DNA from: Herbidospora cretacea
GTDB taxonomy: Bacteria > Actinomycetota > Actinomycetes > Streptosporangiales > Streptosporangiaceae
Reading direction: 5' to 3'
DNA length: 64,000 nucleotides
Assembly (NCBI RefSeq): GCF_001570605.1
Contig: NZ_BBXG01000004.1
Span: forward strand, 186,001 to 250,000
The number at the start of each line of letters is the position of its first letter. Positions within the stretch are counted from its first letter, which is position 1. Made by a program: the position numbers and the translations under genes. The notes under the pieces are model-generated. The model was given only the letters and a program-made list of their open reading frames with translations. It had not been told where the DNA came from and ran no database searches. Positions 41,146-48,975 of the stretch are shown piece by piece.

Positions 41146-42060
41146 GTGTCACTTTCGGACGCGGAGCTGGTGCGGGCCGCCGTGGCGGGGGACGTGACCG
41201 GTCTCGGGCTGCTGCTCTCCCGGCACCGGGCTGGCATGCACGCGGTCGCGCTGGGCGTCCTGGGGCACGGGCCCGACGCCGAGGACGCGGTGCAGGACGC
41301 CATGCTCGTCGCCGTGCGGAAGATCGACGAGCTGCGCGACCCGGACGCCGCGGGCCCGTGGCTGAGGGCGATCACGCGCAACGCGTGCCGGGCCCGGCTG
41401 CGGACGGCGAGCGCCGTGCCGCTCCCGGACGGCGAGCTTCCCTCGCGCGACCCGACCCCGGAGGAGCTGCTGGAGCGCCGGGCCCTGCGCGACTGGGTCT
41501 GGCGCGCCATGGCGGACCTCTCCGAACCGGTCAGGCTGGCCGCCCTGCTGCGCTACTTCAGCGACGTCTCCTCCTACGACCAGATCGCCGCGCTGTGCGA
41601 GGTGCCCGTCGGGACCGTCCGCAGCCGGTTGAGCCAGGCCAGGGCGAAGCTGGCGGCGGCCCTGGTGGACACGGCCGACGCGGCCCACGACGACGCCGCC
41701 GCGCTGACCAGGGCCCGCCGCCGGGAGGCCGAGGAGATGCTGGCGGCGGCCCGGCGCGGCGCGTTCGCCGACGTGGTGCGGGACCACTGGCGGCCCGACG
41801 TCGAGTTCGTCGGGCCGGGCGGGGAACGGGCCGACGACGGCCGGGCCTTCGCCGTCCGAGGCATGGAGGCCGACCTGGCGGCGGGGGTCCGGCAGCGACT
41901 GGTCGAGGTGGTGGCCGGTCCCGGCCTGAGCATCTGGCGGGCCGACCTGATCAGCCCGCCCGGCGACCCCGGGCACTGCCCGCCCAGCCTGGTGTGGCTG
42001 CACCACTTCCGCGAGGGGCGGGTCCGGCGGCTGCGGCTGTTCCACCCGCGCGTGACGTAA
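41146..42060 (+). CDS. ECF sigma factor with C-terminal NTF2/SnoaL-like domain
   Basis: The 304-residue protein has sigma region 2 (about 5-75, LLLSRHRAGMHAVALGVLG, DAEDAVQDAMLVAVRK), region 4 (about 115-175, LRYFSDVSSYDQIAALCEV, PVGTVRSRLSQARAKLAAAL) and a C-terminal domain of about 110 residues ending VWLHHFREGRVRRLRLFHPR, typical of SnoaL-like folds. Such tails regulate sigma activity in cis without a separate anti-sigma factor. GTG 41146 has AAAGGGGGG upstream. An alpha/beta hydrolase follows 99 bp later behind a hairpin. Confidence 0.9.
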   Translation: MSLSDAELVRAAVAGDVTGLGLLLSRHRAGMHAVALGVLGHGPDAEDAVQDAMLVAVRKIDELRDPDAAGPWLRAITRNACRARLRTASAVPLPDGELPSRDPTPEELLERRALRDWVWRAMADLSEPVRLAALLRYFSDVSSYDQIAALCEVPVGTVRSRLSQARAKLAAALVDTADAAHDDAAALTRARRREAEEMLAAARRGAFADVVRDHWRPDVEFVGPGGERADDGRAFAVRGMEADLAAGVRQRLVEVVAGPGLSIWRADLISPPGDPGHCPPSLVWLHHFREGRVRRLRLFHPRVT

Positions 42061-42114
42061 GCCACACGGAACCGGCCGAACTTCATCCCCTGCCGCCGCA
42101 TCCCGTTCACGTCA

Positions 42115-42139
42115 GCCGGGCCCCGCTCCGGGGCCCGGC
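42115..42139 (+). terminator. GC hairpin between sigma factor and hydrolase genes
   Basis: Eleven-bp perfect arms (GCCGGGCCCCG and complement) flank CTC. It may terminate or attenuate transcription from the sigma gene. The hydrolase ribosome site lies 9 nt downstream, so it could also hide that site. Confidence 0.65.
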
Positions 42140-42159
42140 ACGGAACGTAAGGGATGACG

Positions 42160-43023
42160 ATGACCCACGAGATCACCATCGACGGCGTGCGCCAGGTCTT
42201 CCACGTCGCGGGCAGCGGCCCCGTCTGCGTGGTGCATTCGGGCGGCCCCGGCATCGCCTGGGAGTACCTGCGGCTGCCGGCCCTGGAGGAGCACCTGACC
42301 ATGGTCTACCTCGAACCGATCGGCACCGGCTCCTCCGGCCGCCTGGACGACCCCCGCGACTACCGGATCGGCACCTACGCCCGGTTCCTCCACGGCGTCG
42401 TCGAGCACCTGGGCGAGCCCGCCGTCTTCCTGCTCGGCCACTCGCACGGCGGTTTCGTCGTCCAGCGCTACGCCCTCGACCACCCCGGCCGCGTCGCCGG
42501 GGCGATCCTCTACTCCACCTCGCCCGTCACCGGGGAGGAGTTCTGGGGCGACGCGATGGCCCGCATCGCCGCCTTCCCGCAGCGTCTCCCGCACCGCCCC
42601 GAGGCCGGTGAGATCCCCGCGGCGTTCCAGCGGGCTCTGTCCGCGCAGGACGACGAGGCGTACACGACGTCACTGCGCGAGATCCTGCCCGCGTACTTCG
42701 CCGACTACTGGACTCACGAGCGGGACCTCGACCCGATGCGCGCGGCCCTCACCGCGTGGATCGACCCGATGCGCGGCGAGGAGCCCGCGCCGTTCGACGT
42801 GCGCGAGGAGCTCCGCTCGCTCGCGGTCCCCACGCTGATCGTCTCCGGTGTGCACGACTTCTTCGGCGGTACGCGCTGGGCCCGCCTCGCCCACGAGCTC
42901 ATCCCCGGCTCCCGGCTGGCCGTGCTGGAGGAGAGCGGTCACATGGGCCATCTCGAACAGCCTGAGGAGTTCACCCGGGTGGTCGCGGAGTTCGTCCCTA
43001 TTCGGGCCAGGGGGAATTCCTGA
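42160..43023 (+). CDS. Alpha/beta hydrolase (proline iminopeptidase-like)
   Basis: A 287-residue hydrolase of the S33 type. The oxyanion region VVHSGGPGIAWEY, the nucleophile elbow LLGHSHGGFV (Ser) and the terminal SGHMGHLEQPEEF (His) with an Asp in VSGVHDFFGG complete the triad. Substrate unknown; peptides, esters or lactones are possible. ATG 42160 fits the TAAGGG site; ATG 42154 adds two codons but is too close to it. Co-directional with the ECF sigma gene, so it may be a target or partner. Confidence 0.9.
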   Translation: MTHEITIDGVRQVFHVAGSGPVCVVHSGGPGIAWEYLRLPALEEHLTMVYLEPIGTGSSGRLDDPRDYRIGTYARFLHGVVEHLGEPAVFLLGHSHGGFVVQRYALDHPGRVAGAILYSTSPVTGEEFWGDAMARIAAFPQRLPHRPEAGEIPAAFQRALSAQDDEAYTTSLREILPAYFADYWTHERDLDPMRAALTAWIDPMRGEEPAPFDVREELRSLAVPTLIVSGVHDFFGGTRWARLAHELIPGSRLAVLEESGHMGHLEQPEEFTRVVAEFVPIRARGNS

Positions 43024-43636
43024 TCACCTCGACGAAGTCGCTCCGGACGAAGCCGGGCACGAAGTGCGCCAGGACGTCCGCCTTGACGTTGCCGAACGTC
43101 GTCTCGGGGCGCTTCTCGATCCCCTCGGTGAACGCGGCCAGGATCCGGTTCTTGAAGTCGGGGCGGGGATGGGCGGCCACCACCGCCTCGCGGGTCTCCT
43201 CGGTGACCGCGTGGTAGCCGATGCCCAGCACGTCGAGCTCCACCCCCCGGGTGACCAGGGCGATCTCGGGGGCCATGTGCAGCGGGATCTCCGGCGTGGT
43301 GTGCAGGGCGATGGCCGTCCACACCACGTCGGCCTCCGGGCCGCTGACCCCGTGGCGGTGCAGGAAACGGCGCGCCTGGTCGGCGCCGTCGATCTCGAAC
43401 CGCTGCCCGGTGGTGCCGAACCGGGCGGTCAGCCCGAGATCGTGGAACATCGCGGCCACGTACAGCAGCTCAGGGTCGAAGTGAAGCCCTTGATCACGCC
43501 CGCGCAGTGACCCCCACAGGAACACGCGCCGGGAGTGGTCGAACAGCAGGGGTGAGGCCACCTCCTCGACCAGCTCGGTCGCCTCTCGCGCCAGGGGGCT
43601 GTCGGGGATCCGCACGCCTGCGATCGCCTTGCTCAT
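42998..43636 (-). CDS. HD-domain phosphohydrolase-like protein
   Basis: The 212-residue protein has the HD metal motif: His34 (LLFDHSRRVFLWG), His65-Asp66 (MFHDLGLT), and later His and Asp residues (AIALHTTPE, VTRGVELDVLG). HD proteins hydrolyse phosphates or nucleotides, though some members of this small subgroup act on cyanamide-like or other substrates. It is divergent from the GlxA-type regulator, which probably controls it. It overlaps the convergent hydrolase by 26 nt. Confidence 0.83.
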   Translation of the reverse strand: MSKAIAGVRIPDSPLAREATELVEEVASPLLFDHSRRVFLWGSLRGRDQGLHFDPELLYVAAMFHDLGLTARFGTTGQRFEIDGADQARRFLHRHGVSGPEADVVWTAIALHTTPEIPLHMAPEIALVTRGVELDVLGIGYHAVTEETREAVVAAHPRPDFKNRILAAFTEGIEKRPETTFGNVKADVLAHFVPGFVRSDFVEVIRNSPWPE

Positions 43637-43690
43637 GATGTGCTCCGCTTCCTCGTCCAGGTGGCCTGAGTTCCAGGATCACGAGAGGCG

Positions 43691-43696
43691 TAGAGT
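43691..43696 (+). promoter_or_regulatory. -10 element of a leaderless leader-peptide transcript
   Basis: TAGAGT is followed by 7 nt and ATG 43704, the start of a 12-codon ORF that ends on the next gene's ATG. Confidence 0.6.
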
Positions 43697-43703
43697 GGGG
43701 GCC

Positions 43704-43742
43704 ATGTCTTTTGTGACGGACGAACCACAGATTCGGACATGA
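43704..43742 (+). CDS. 12-codon leaderless upstream ORF coupled to the GlxA-type regulator
   Basis: It encodes MSFVTDEPQIRT and ends in ATGA, where the regulator's ATG 43739 begins. The regulator itself has no ribosome site, so its translation may depend on ribosomes that finish this small ORF. The peptide has no run of any amino acid, which argues against classic attenuation. Confidence 0.5.
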   Translation: MSFVTDEPQIRT

Positions 43743-44725
43743 GCCATCGGGTGGGCTTCGTGGTGTTCGACGGCGTGACGATGCTGGACGTCAGCGGCCC
43801 CGCCGAGGTCCTGCACCAGGCGAGCCGGGACGGTCACCCCTACGACCTCGTCCTGATCTCCGCGTCCGGCGGACAGGTCACCACGTCGACCGGCATGCCG
43901 CTGAGCGGGGTCGTGACGCCCGGCGACGCCGGCCCGGTCGACACGGTGCTCGTCGCCGGCGGCGACCGCCTGGCCGCGCGGCCCGTGGAAGCCGATCTGC
44001 TGGCGACGGCCCGCGCCGTGGCCGCCGGCGCGACGCGGGTCGCCTCGGTGTGCACCGGCGCTTTCGTCCTGGCCGGGCTCGGCCTGCTCGACGGACGCCG
44101 GGCCACCACGCACTGGCGGCACGCCGCCACCCTCGCCCGCCGTCATCCCCGGGTGCGCGTCGAGCCGGACGCGATCCACATCCGGGACGGCCGCTACATC
44201 ACCTCGGCGGGCATCAGCGCGGGCATCGACCTGACGCTGGCCCTCGTCGAGGACGACCACGGAGCCGAGACCGCCCGCCGCGTCGCCCGGGAACTAGTCG
44301 TCTTCATGCGGCGGCCGGGCGGTCAGTCGCAGTTCACCGCCGCCACCACTCCGCCCGCGCGCAACGAGCTCCTGCGGACTTTGATCGACTCCGTGCTGGC
44401 CGACCCGGCCGCCGACCACACGCTGCCCGCCATGGCCGGGACGGCGGCCGTCAGCACCCGGCACCTGACCCGCCTGTTCCACACCGAACTGGGCGCCACC
44501 CCCGCACGCTGGGTCGAGCGGGTCCGGCTCGAACACGCCCAGCGGCTCCTCCTCGACGGGCACAGCGTCACCGCGGCGGCCCGCGACAGCGGATTCGGCA
44601 GCGACGAGACCCTCCGCCGCGTCTTCGACCGGCACCTGGGCGTCACCCCCACCGCGTACTGCCGGCGGTTCGCCACCACCGGAACGACCTCCGCAGCCGA
44701 GGAGGAGGCGCACCAGGACGGATGA
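43739..44725 (+). CDS. GlxA-type AraC-family regulator with DJ-1/PfpI domain
   Basis: A 328-residue regulator. The N-terminal class I amidotransferase-like domain (VGFVVFDGVTMLDVSGPAEV, VASVCTGAFVLAGLGLLDG with the Cys nucleophile position) is followed by an AraC HTH (RHLTRLFHTELGATPARWVE, VTAAARDSGFGSDETLRRVF). Such proteins sense small metabolites and usually activate genes. The divergent HD-domain gene is its likely target. Expression is probably coupled to the 12-codon ORF upstream. Confidence 0.92.
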   Translation: MSHRVGFVVFDGVTMLDVSGPAEVLHQASRDGHPYDLVLISASGGQVTTSTGMPLSGVVTPGDAGPVDTVLVAGGDRLAARPVEADLLATARAVAAGATRVASVCTGAFVLAGLGLLDGRRATTHWRHAATLARRHPRVRVEPDAIHIRDGRYITSAGISAGIDLTLALVEDDHGAETARRVARELVVFMRRPGGQSQFTAATTPPARNELLRTLIDSVLADPAADHTLPAMAGTAAVSTRHLTRLFHTELGATPARWVERVRLEHAQRLLLDGHSVTAAARDSGFGSDETLRRVFDRHLGVTPTAYCRRFATTGTTSAAEEEAHQDG

Positions 44726-44743
44726 CCTCCGGCCGGTGGTGGG

Positions 44744-45655
44744 TCAGGTCACCTTCAGGACGGCTTTGCCCGCCACCCGCCTGCCCAGCAGAGCCCCGGC
44801 GGCCTCGGCGATCCGGTCCCACGGGCCCTGCCAGCCGATCTCCGGGGACAGCCGCCCCGCCGCCACGTGGCCGAGCAGGGTGGACAGGTCGGGGCCGGGG
44901 TCGGCCACGTCGCCGAAGCTGGTGATGGTCTTGGCCCGGCCCAGGGAGAACAGGGAGTTCGGCGCGAGGACCGCCGGTTCGCCCGAGGCCCAGCCGATGG
45001 CCTGCACGTCGCCCCCGGGCGCGAGCAGCGCCCACGCCGCCGTCAGCTGAGGCCCTCCGACCGTGTCGAGGACGAGGTCGACCGGCTGGTCGATCCCCTC
45101 CAGGCCGACGACGACCTCGTGGGCGCCGAGCGCGGTCAGGCCCGTCGCGCGGGCGGGGGAGCCGACGGACGCGATGACGTGGGCACCCCCCAGGGCGGCC
45201 AGCTGCACGGCGTAGCGGCCGACGCCGCCGGACGCGCCGGTGATCAGGACGCGGCGGCCGAGGATCGGGCGGGAGCGGAGCGTGCGCAGCGCCGTCAGGC
45301 CGGCCATCGGGAGGGCGGCGGCGTCGGACAGCGCCACCCCCTCCGGGACGGCGGCGACCGCGTCCGTGGTCACGGCCAGGTGCTCCGCCCACGCGCCGGG
45401 GCCGAAGGCGGCGACGGGGGTGCCGGCTGCCGGGCCGGTGCCGTCGGCGGCGGGGCGGACGACGACCCCGGCCGCGTCGTAGCCGTGGACGGTCCCGGCG
45501 GGGAGCCGGTGGGCGAAGGCCACCTCGCCCCGGTTGAGGGAGATATGCCGCACCTCCACGACCAGCTGGTCCGGGGCCGGGCGGGGGACGGGGGCGGTGC
45601 CCAGCCGGAGGGAACCGGGGGCGTCGGGGTCGACGACGAGGGCGCGCATGGTCAT
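44744..45655 (-). CDS. Zinc-free NADPH:quinone oxidoreductase (MDR family)
   Basis: A 303-residue reductase. The NADPH-binding motif is VLITGASGGVGRYAVQLAAL, the N-terminal barrel includes EVRHISLNRGEVAFAHRLPA and VHGYDAAGVVV, and no zinc-ligand Cys cluster is present. It should reduce quinones or other alpha,beta-unsaturated carbonyls. It is divergent from a TetR gene with two matching operators between, so repression by that TetR is very likely. Confidence 0.9.
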   Translation of the reverse strand: MTMRALVVDPDAPGSLRLGTAPVPRPAPDQLVVEVRHISLNRGEVAFAHRLPAGTVHGYDAAGVVVRPAADGTGPAAGTPVAAFGPGAWAEHLAVTTDAVAAVPEGVALSDAAALPMAGLTALRTLRSRPILGRRVLITGASGGVGRYAVQLAALGGAHVIASVGSPARATGLTALGAHEVVVGLEGIDQPVDLVLDTVGGPQLTAAWALLAPGGDVQAIGWASGEPAVLAPNSLFSLGRAKTITSFGDVADPGPDLSTLLGHVAAGRLSPEIGWQGPWDRIAEAAGALLGRRVAGKAVLKVT

Positions 45656-45692
45656 CGGGAGGGCTCCGTGAGGTCGCGTACGGGCAGAAAAA

Positions 45693-45745
45693 CGGACCAT
45701 CGGTCCGGATGGCGCGGACGCTACGATATCCGGACCAGTGGTCCG
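45693..45745. promoter_or_regulatory. Twin TetR operators
   Basis: CGGACC-ATC-GGTCCG (45693-45707) and CGGACC-AGT-GGTCCG (45731-45745) share 6-bp arms and 3-bp centres, 38 bp apart. TACGAT at 45722-45727 could be the -10 for the TetR gene, with the second operator at its transcription start. The first lies 37 bp upstream of the reductase ATG. Confidence 0.8.
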
Positions 45746-45765
45746 AATCAACGGGGAGCGAGCGG

Positions 45766-46338
45766 ATGAGCGAACGCGCCGACGCGGCCCGGAACCGGGT
45801 CGCGGTGCTGCGCGCCACCGAGCGGCTCCTCGCCGAGGGCGGGGGCGACCACGTGTCCCTCGATCGGGTCGCCGCGCTCGCCGGGGTCGGCAAGGGGACC
45901 GTCTTCCGGCGGTTCGGCAGCCGGGCCGGGCTGCTGCGGGCGTTGCTGGAGGAGCGGTCGTCCGAGCTCAGGGAGGCGGTGCGCGACGGCGCGCCGCCGC
46001 TGGGGCCGGGCGGGCCGGTGCGTGAGCGGATGCTGGCCTTCCTCGACGGGCTGGGCGCGATCGCCGAAGGCAACGCGGTGCTGCTGTCGGCGCATGGGCA
46101 GGCCTGCGCCGACGACAAGTACACCGACCCGAGCTACCTGTTCTGGCACGGCCACCTGTGCGGCCTCCTGGCCGAGGCGCGGCCCGACCTGGACGCCGGG
46201 TTCCTCGCGCACGGCATCCTGGCGCTCTTCGACGGCGCGCTGATCCGGCACCTCACCCCGCCGGGCGATCCGCGGCGCTTCACCCGGTCGGTCCAGGAGA
46301 TGGCGCTCGCGCTCTTGGGGGCCGAGGGCGTCACCTGA
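45766..46338 (+). CDS. TetR-family repressor
   Basis: A 190-residue protein with HTH at about 12-55 (RVAVLRATERLLAEGG, VSLDRVAALAGVGKGTVFRR) and a ligand-binding helical domain (ERMLAFLDGLGAIAEGNAVL, GHGILALFDGALIRHL in part). ATG 45766 has GGGGAG 8 nt upstream. Twin palindromes in the divergent gap point to control of itself and of the quinone oxidoreductase. Confidence 0.92.
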   Translation: MSERADAARNRVAVLRATERLLAEGGGDHVSLDRVAALAGVGKGTVFRRFGSRAGLLRALLEERSSELREAVRDGAPPLGPGGPVRERMLAFLDGLGAIAEGNAVLLSAHGQACADDKYTDPSYLFWHGHLCGLLAEARPDLDAGFLAHGILALFDGALIRHLTPPGDPRRFTRSVQEMALALLGAEGVT

Positions 46339-46381
46339 CCGGCGGGCCCGGCCGGAAGGTGTTCATTGGAGCAGGCCGTTA

Positions 46382-46552
46382 TCTCACAGTGAGAATGACT
46401 TCGGGCTCTCGGGACTCGCGAGCCCGTGGCGGCTGAGCTGGGCCTTCGGCGCGTCTCCCCTGGCCGTCCGCGACGCGCCGTCGCCGTATCCCCTCGCATG
46501 CCGGTTGGGGTGTCTATCCCGGAGGTTAGCCCTGCCGTCCGGATCCGGACGG
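46382..46552. other. Gap before the SPFH gene with two palindromes
   Basis: The 259-bp gap holds TCTCAC-A-GTGAGA (46382-46394) and a perfect 18-bp palindrome starting CCGTCCGGA (46535-46552), plus a GGGCTC/GAGCCC hairpin near 46404-46426. These may be a terminator for the TetR gene and operators for the SPFH gene. No gene seen. Confidence 0.5.
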
Positions 46553-46597
46553 TTCTCTGTTCCCACTGGGGTGTGAGTCCACGGGAGCGGGAGCGAC

Positions 46598-47266
46598 ATG
46601 GGCCTGATACGCGGGGAACTGATCGACATCGTCGAATGGAACGGCGGGCGGCCGGGGGTCGTCGCCTGGCGGTACCACCGGCCGTTCGACGAGCTCAAGA
46701 ACGGGACCAAGCTGATCGTCCGGGAGTGGCAGGTCGCCCTGTTCGTGCGGGGCGGTCAGATCATCCGGGAGTGTCACGCCGGGACCCAGACCCTCCAGAC
46801 CGCCAACGTGCCGGTGAAGAGCAGACTGCTCGGTTTCCGGTACGGCTTCCGCTCCCCCGACAAGGCCGAGGTCCACTTCGTCAGCACCCGCAGGTTCACC
46901 GGCCTGAGATGGGGCACCCGGCGGCCCGTCGCGCTGCGCGACCCCGACGTGGGACCGGTCATGGTCGCCGCCCACGGGAGTTTCTCCTTCCGCGTCGCCG
47001 ACCCGACGAGCTTCCTCAACCAGATCGTCGCCGGGCAGCCGCTCGTCGAGGCCGAGCAGGTGGCCGAGGCGATCAGGGGGCCGCTGCTGCGGCGGCTGAC
47101 GAGCACGCTCGCGGCCTGGTCGGCGACGCGGCCGGTGCTCGACGCGCTCAACGACGCGGCGCTGCCCGACGAGGTGGCCGCCGCCGTCAGCCGGGACCTC
47201 GCCGAGGCGGGGCTGGAGGTCTTCGACATCGACATCGGGGGGCTGACGAGGCCTTATGTTGTGTGA
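46598..47266 (+). CDS. SPFH/band-7-type protein
   Basis: A 222-residue protein with an SPFH-like beta domain (VIVREWQVALFVRGGQIIRE, GTQTLQTANVPVKSRLLGF, HGSFSFRVADPTSFLNQIV) and a C-terminal helical segment (VAEAIRGPLLRRLTSTLAAW, AAVSRDLAEAGLEVFDIDIG). No membrane segment is obvious, as in cytosolic virion-core/YdjI-type SPFH proteins. These assemble into rings at membranes under envelope stress. A zinc-ribbon protein overlaps its end by 11 nt. Confidence 0.8.
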   Translation: MGLIRGELIDIVEWNGGRPGVVAWRYHRPFDELKNGTKLIVREWQVALFVRGGQIIRECHAGTQTLQTANVPVKSRLLGFRYGFRSPDKAEVHFVSTRRFTGLRWGTRRPVALRDPDVGPVMVAAHGSFSFRVADPTSFLNQIVAGQPLVEAEQVAEAIRGPLLRRLTSTLAAWSATRPVLDALNDAALPDEVAAAVSRDLAEAGLEVFDIDIGGLTRPYVV

Positions 47267-48260
47267 TCTGTGTGGCGGCGTGACCGAGTACGTCCCGGGG
47301 GCAGACGGGATGCGCTGCCCGTACTGCCAGGATTTCCAGCCTCTCCTCACGACCGGGCCGGCGGTGCGGCGGCCGGTGGAGACGCTGCGCGGGCACCTGC
47401 CCGTGACCCCCGCCGAGGAGCAGCGGGTGGTCTGTCCCCGGTGCGCGACCGCGTCCACGCCCTCCCTGCTGTCCTCGCGGTGCCCGGCCTGCGCGACGCC
47501 GATCGTGCGGGAGCTCGGCGGCGAGGTGCGGCCCGGCGCGCTGGTGCCGTTCGCGATCGACCGGTCCCGCGCCCTGAAGGCCCTCGACGACTGGGCCGCC
47601 ACGTTGTGGTTCGCGCCCGGATCACCGGCGAGGATGTCGGAGACCGCGTCTGTCACGGCCACGTTCGTCCCGGCGTGGGTGTTCGACCTGGAGACGGTGA
47701 GCCGTTACACGGGGCGGCGCGGCGACCACTACTACCAGGTCGAGACCTACGAGAGCGGCGGGGAGACCAGGACCCGGTCGGTCCGGCGGACCCGCTGGAG
47801 CCGCGCGAGCGGCACGGTCGCCCGGCGGTTCGCCGACGTCGTGGTGCCGGCGACGGAGCAGCGGCGGCCGGTGACGCTGCCGGGCAAGCCGGTGCCGTTC
47901 CAGGCCGAATACCTGTCGGGCGTGGCGACGCCGCGCTACACCGTCCCGCCCGACGAGGCGCTCCACCAGGCCAAGACCTCGGTGGCGCGGCGTGTCCGGG
48001 CGGCCTGCCGGGCCGACATCGGCGGCGACGAGCGGCGACTGCACTCGGTCGACACCCGGTATCCCTCGATGGACGGGGATCTGGTCCTGCTGCCGTACTG
48101 GACCGGGGACTATCTGGTCGAAGGCAAGACCTGGCGCTTCACCGTCGACGGGGCCACCGGCGAGGTGCGCGGGCGACGCCCCTACAGCGCCGTCAAGCTG
48201 ACCGTGCCGCTCGTCGTGCTCGCGCTGCTCGTGGCGGCGCTGCTGCTGGTCATCCTGTGA
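47256..48260 (+). CDS. Zinc-ribbon membrane-anchored protein paired with SPFH
   Basis: The 334-residue protein has two N-terminal zinc ribbons: CDLCG with CPYCQ (residues 3-26) and CPRCA with CPACA (about 66-85). A middle domain rich in Arg and Tyr follows (VPAWVFDLETVSRYTGRRGD, HYYQVETYESGGETRTRS). A single C-terminal membrane helix (LTVPLVVLALLVAALLLVIL) ends the protein. It should bring the SPFH protein to the membrane. Function is unknown. It is convergent with the TetR gene by an 11-nt overlap. Confidence 0.78.
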   Translation: MLCDLCGGVTEYVPGADGMRCPYCQDFQPLLTTGPAVRRPVETLRGHLPVTPAEEQRVVCPRCATASTPSLLSSRCPACATPIVRELGGEVRPGALVPFAIDRSRALKALDDWAATLWFAPGSPARMSETASVTATFVPAWVFDLETVSRYTGRRGDHYYQVETYESGGETRTRSVRRTRWSRASGTVARRFADVVVPATEQRRPVTLPGKPVPFQAEYLSGVATPRYTVPPDEALHQAKTSVARRVRAACRADIGGDERRLHSVDTRYPSMDGDLVLLPYWTGDYLVEGKTWRFTVDGATGEVRGRRPYSAVKLTVPLVVLALLVAALLLVIL

Positions 48261-48915
48261 TCCCGGCGAGCAGGCGGCGCAGGCCGACGGTCACCACCGG
48301 GGTCACGTCGCTCTCCTCGGGCGCGCCGAGCAGGCTCATCAGGACCGGGAAGCGGTAGGGGGTGACGCGCCGGGCCAGCACCCGGCCGTAGTCGGCCGCC
48401 GCGGCGGTGTCGGTGTCGTGCTGGACCCGGGCCAGGTCGCGGACCGCGCTGGTGACGAAGGTCGCCATCGGGATCAGCTCGGCCCGGTCGAGGGAGGTCC
48501 GCGACAGCGGCGCCAGCAGCGCCTCGAACCAGGCCAGGCCGTTGGGCCCGAGCGGCGCGCCGGTCGCGGGCACCCGGGCCACCCACGGATGGGCCAGGAA
48601 CATCCGCCACATCGCCTCGACCACGCCCTCGACCTCGGCCCGCCAGTCGTCGCCGGACGGCGCGGGCGGCCGGCCCATCGCGGTGTCGGCCATCGCGGTG
48701 ACCAGTTCGTCCTTGCCGGTGACGTAGCGGTAGAGGGCCATCGAGGTGCAGCCCAGTTCCTTGGCCACCCGCTGCATCGAGAGCGCGGCCAGGCCCTCGT
48801 CGTCGGCGATGGACACCGCCACCCCGACGATCATGTCGGCGGACAGCCGGGGGCGGGCCTCCTTCACGGGCTTGGCGCGCCACAGCAGGTCGGCGGTCGC
48901 ATCGAGGTCAGCCAT
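48250..48915 (-). CDS. TetR-family repressor with TetR_C-type domain
   Basis: A 221-residue protein with HTH at about 26-70 (DMIVGVAVSIADDEGLAALS, MQRVAKELGCTSMALYRYVT) and a C-terminal domain (MWRMFLAHPWVARVPATGAP, LSRTSLDRAELIPMATF) like the tetracyclin-repressor C-terminal family. ATG 48915 has AAAAGGGAAG upstream. It is divergent from the SARP-type regulator, with a GTTTAT palindrome between, so it may repress that regulator. Confidence 0.9.
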   Translation of the reverse strand: MADLDATADLLWRAKPVKEARPRLSADMIVGVAVSIADDEGLAALSMQRVAKELGCTSMALYRYVTGKDELVTAMADTAMGRPPAPSGDDWRAEVEGVVEAMWRMFLAHPWVARVPATGAPLGPNGLAWFEALLAPLSRTSLDRAELIPMATFVTSAVRDLARVQHDTDTAAAADYGRVLARRVTPYRFPVLMSLLGAPEESDVTPVVTVGLRRLLAGITG

Positions 48916-48930
48916 AACTTCCCTTTTCCC

Positions 48931-48945
48931 GTTTATTCCATAAAC
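48931..48945. promoter_or_regulatory. Palindrome between TetR and SARP genes
   Basis: GTTTAT-TCC-ATAAAC has perfect 6-bp arms in the AT-rich 60-bp divergent region. It is the probable TetR operator for both promoters. Confidence 0.65.
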
Positions 48946-48975
48946 TTGATTTACAGCATATATGCGGGGGTGCGG

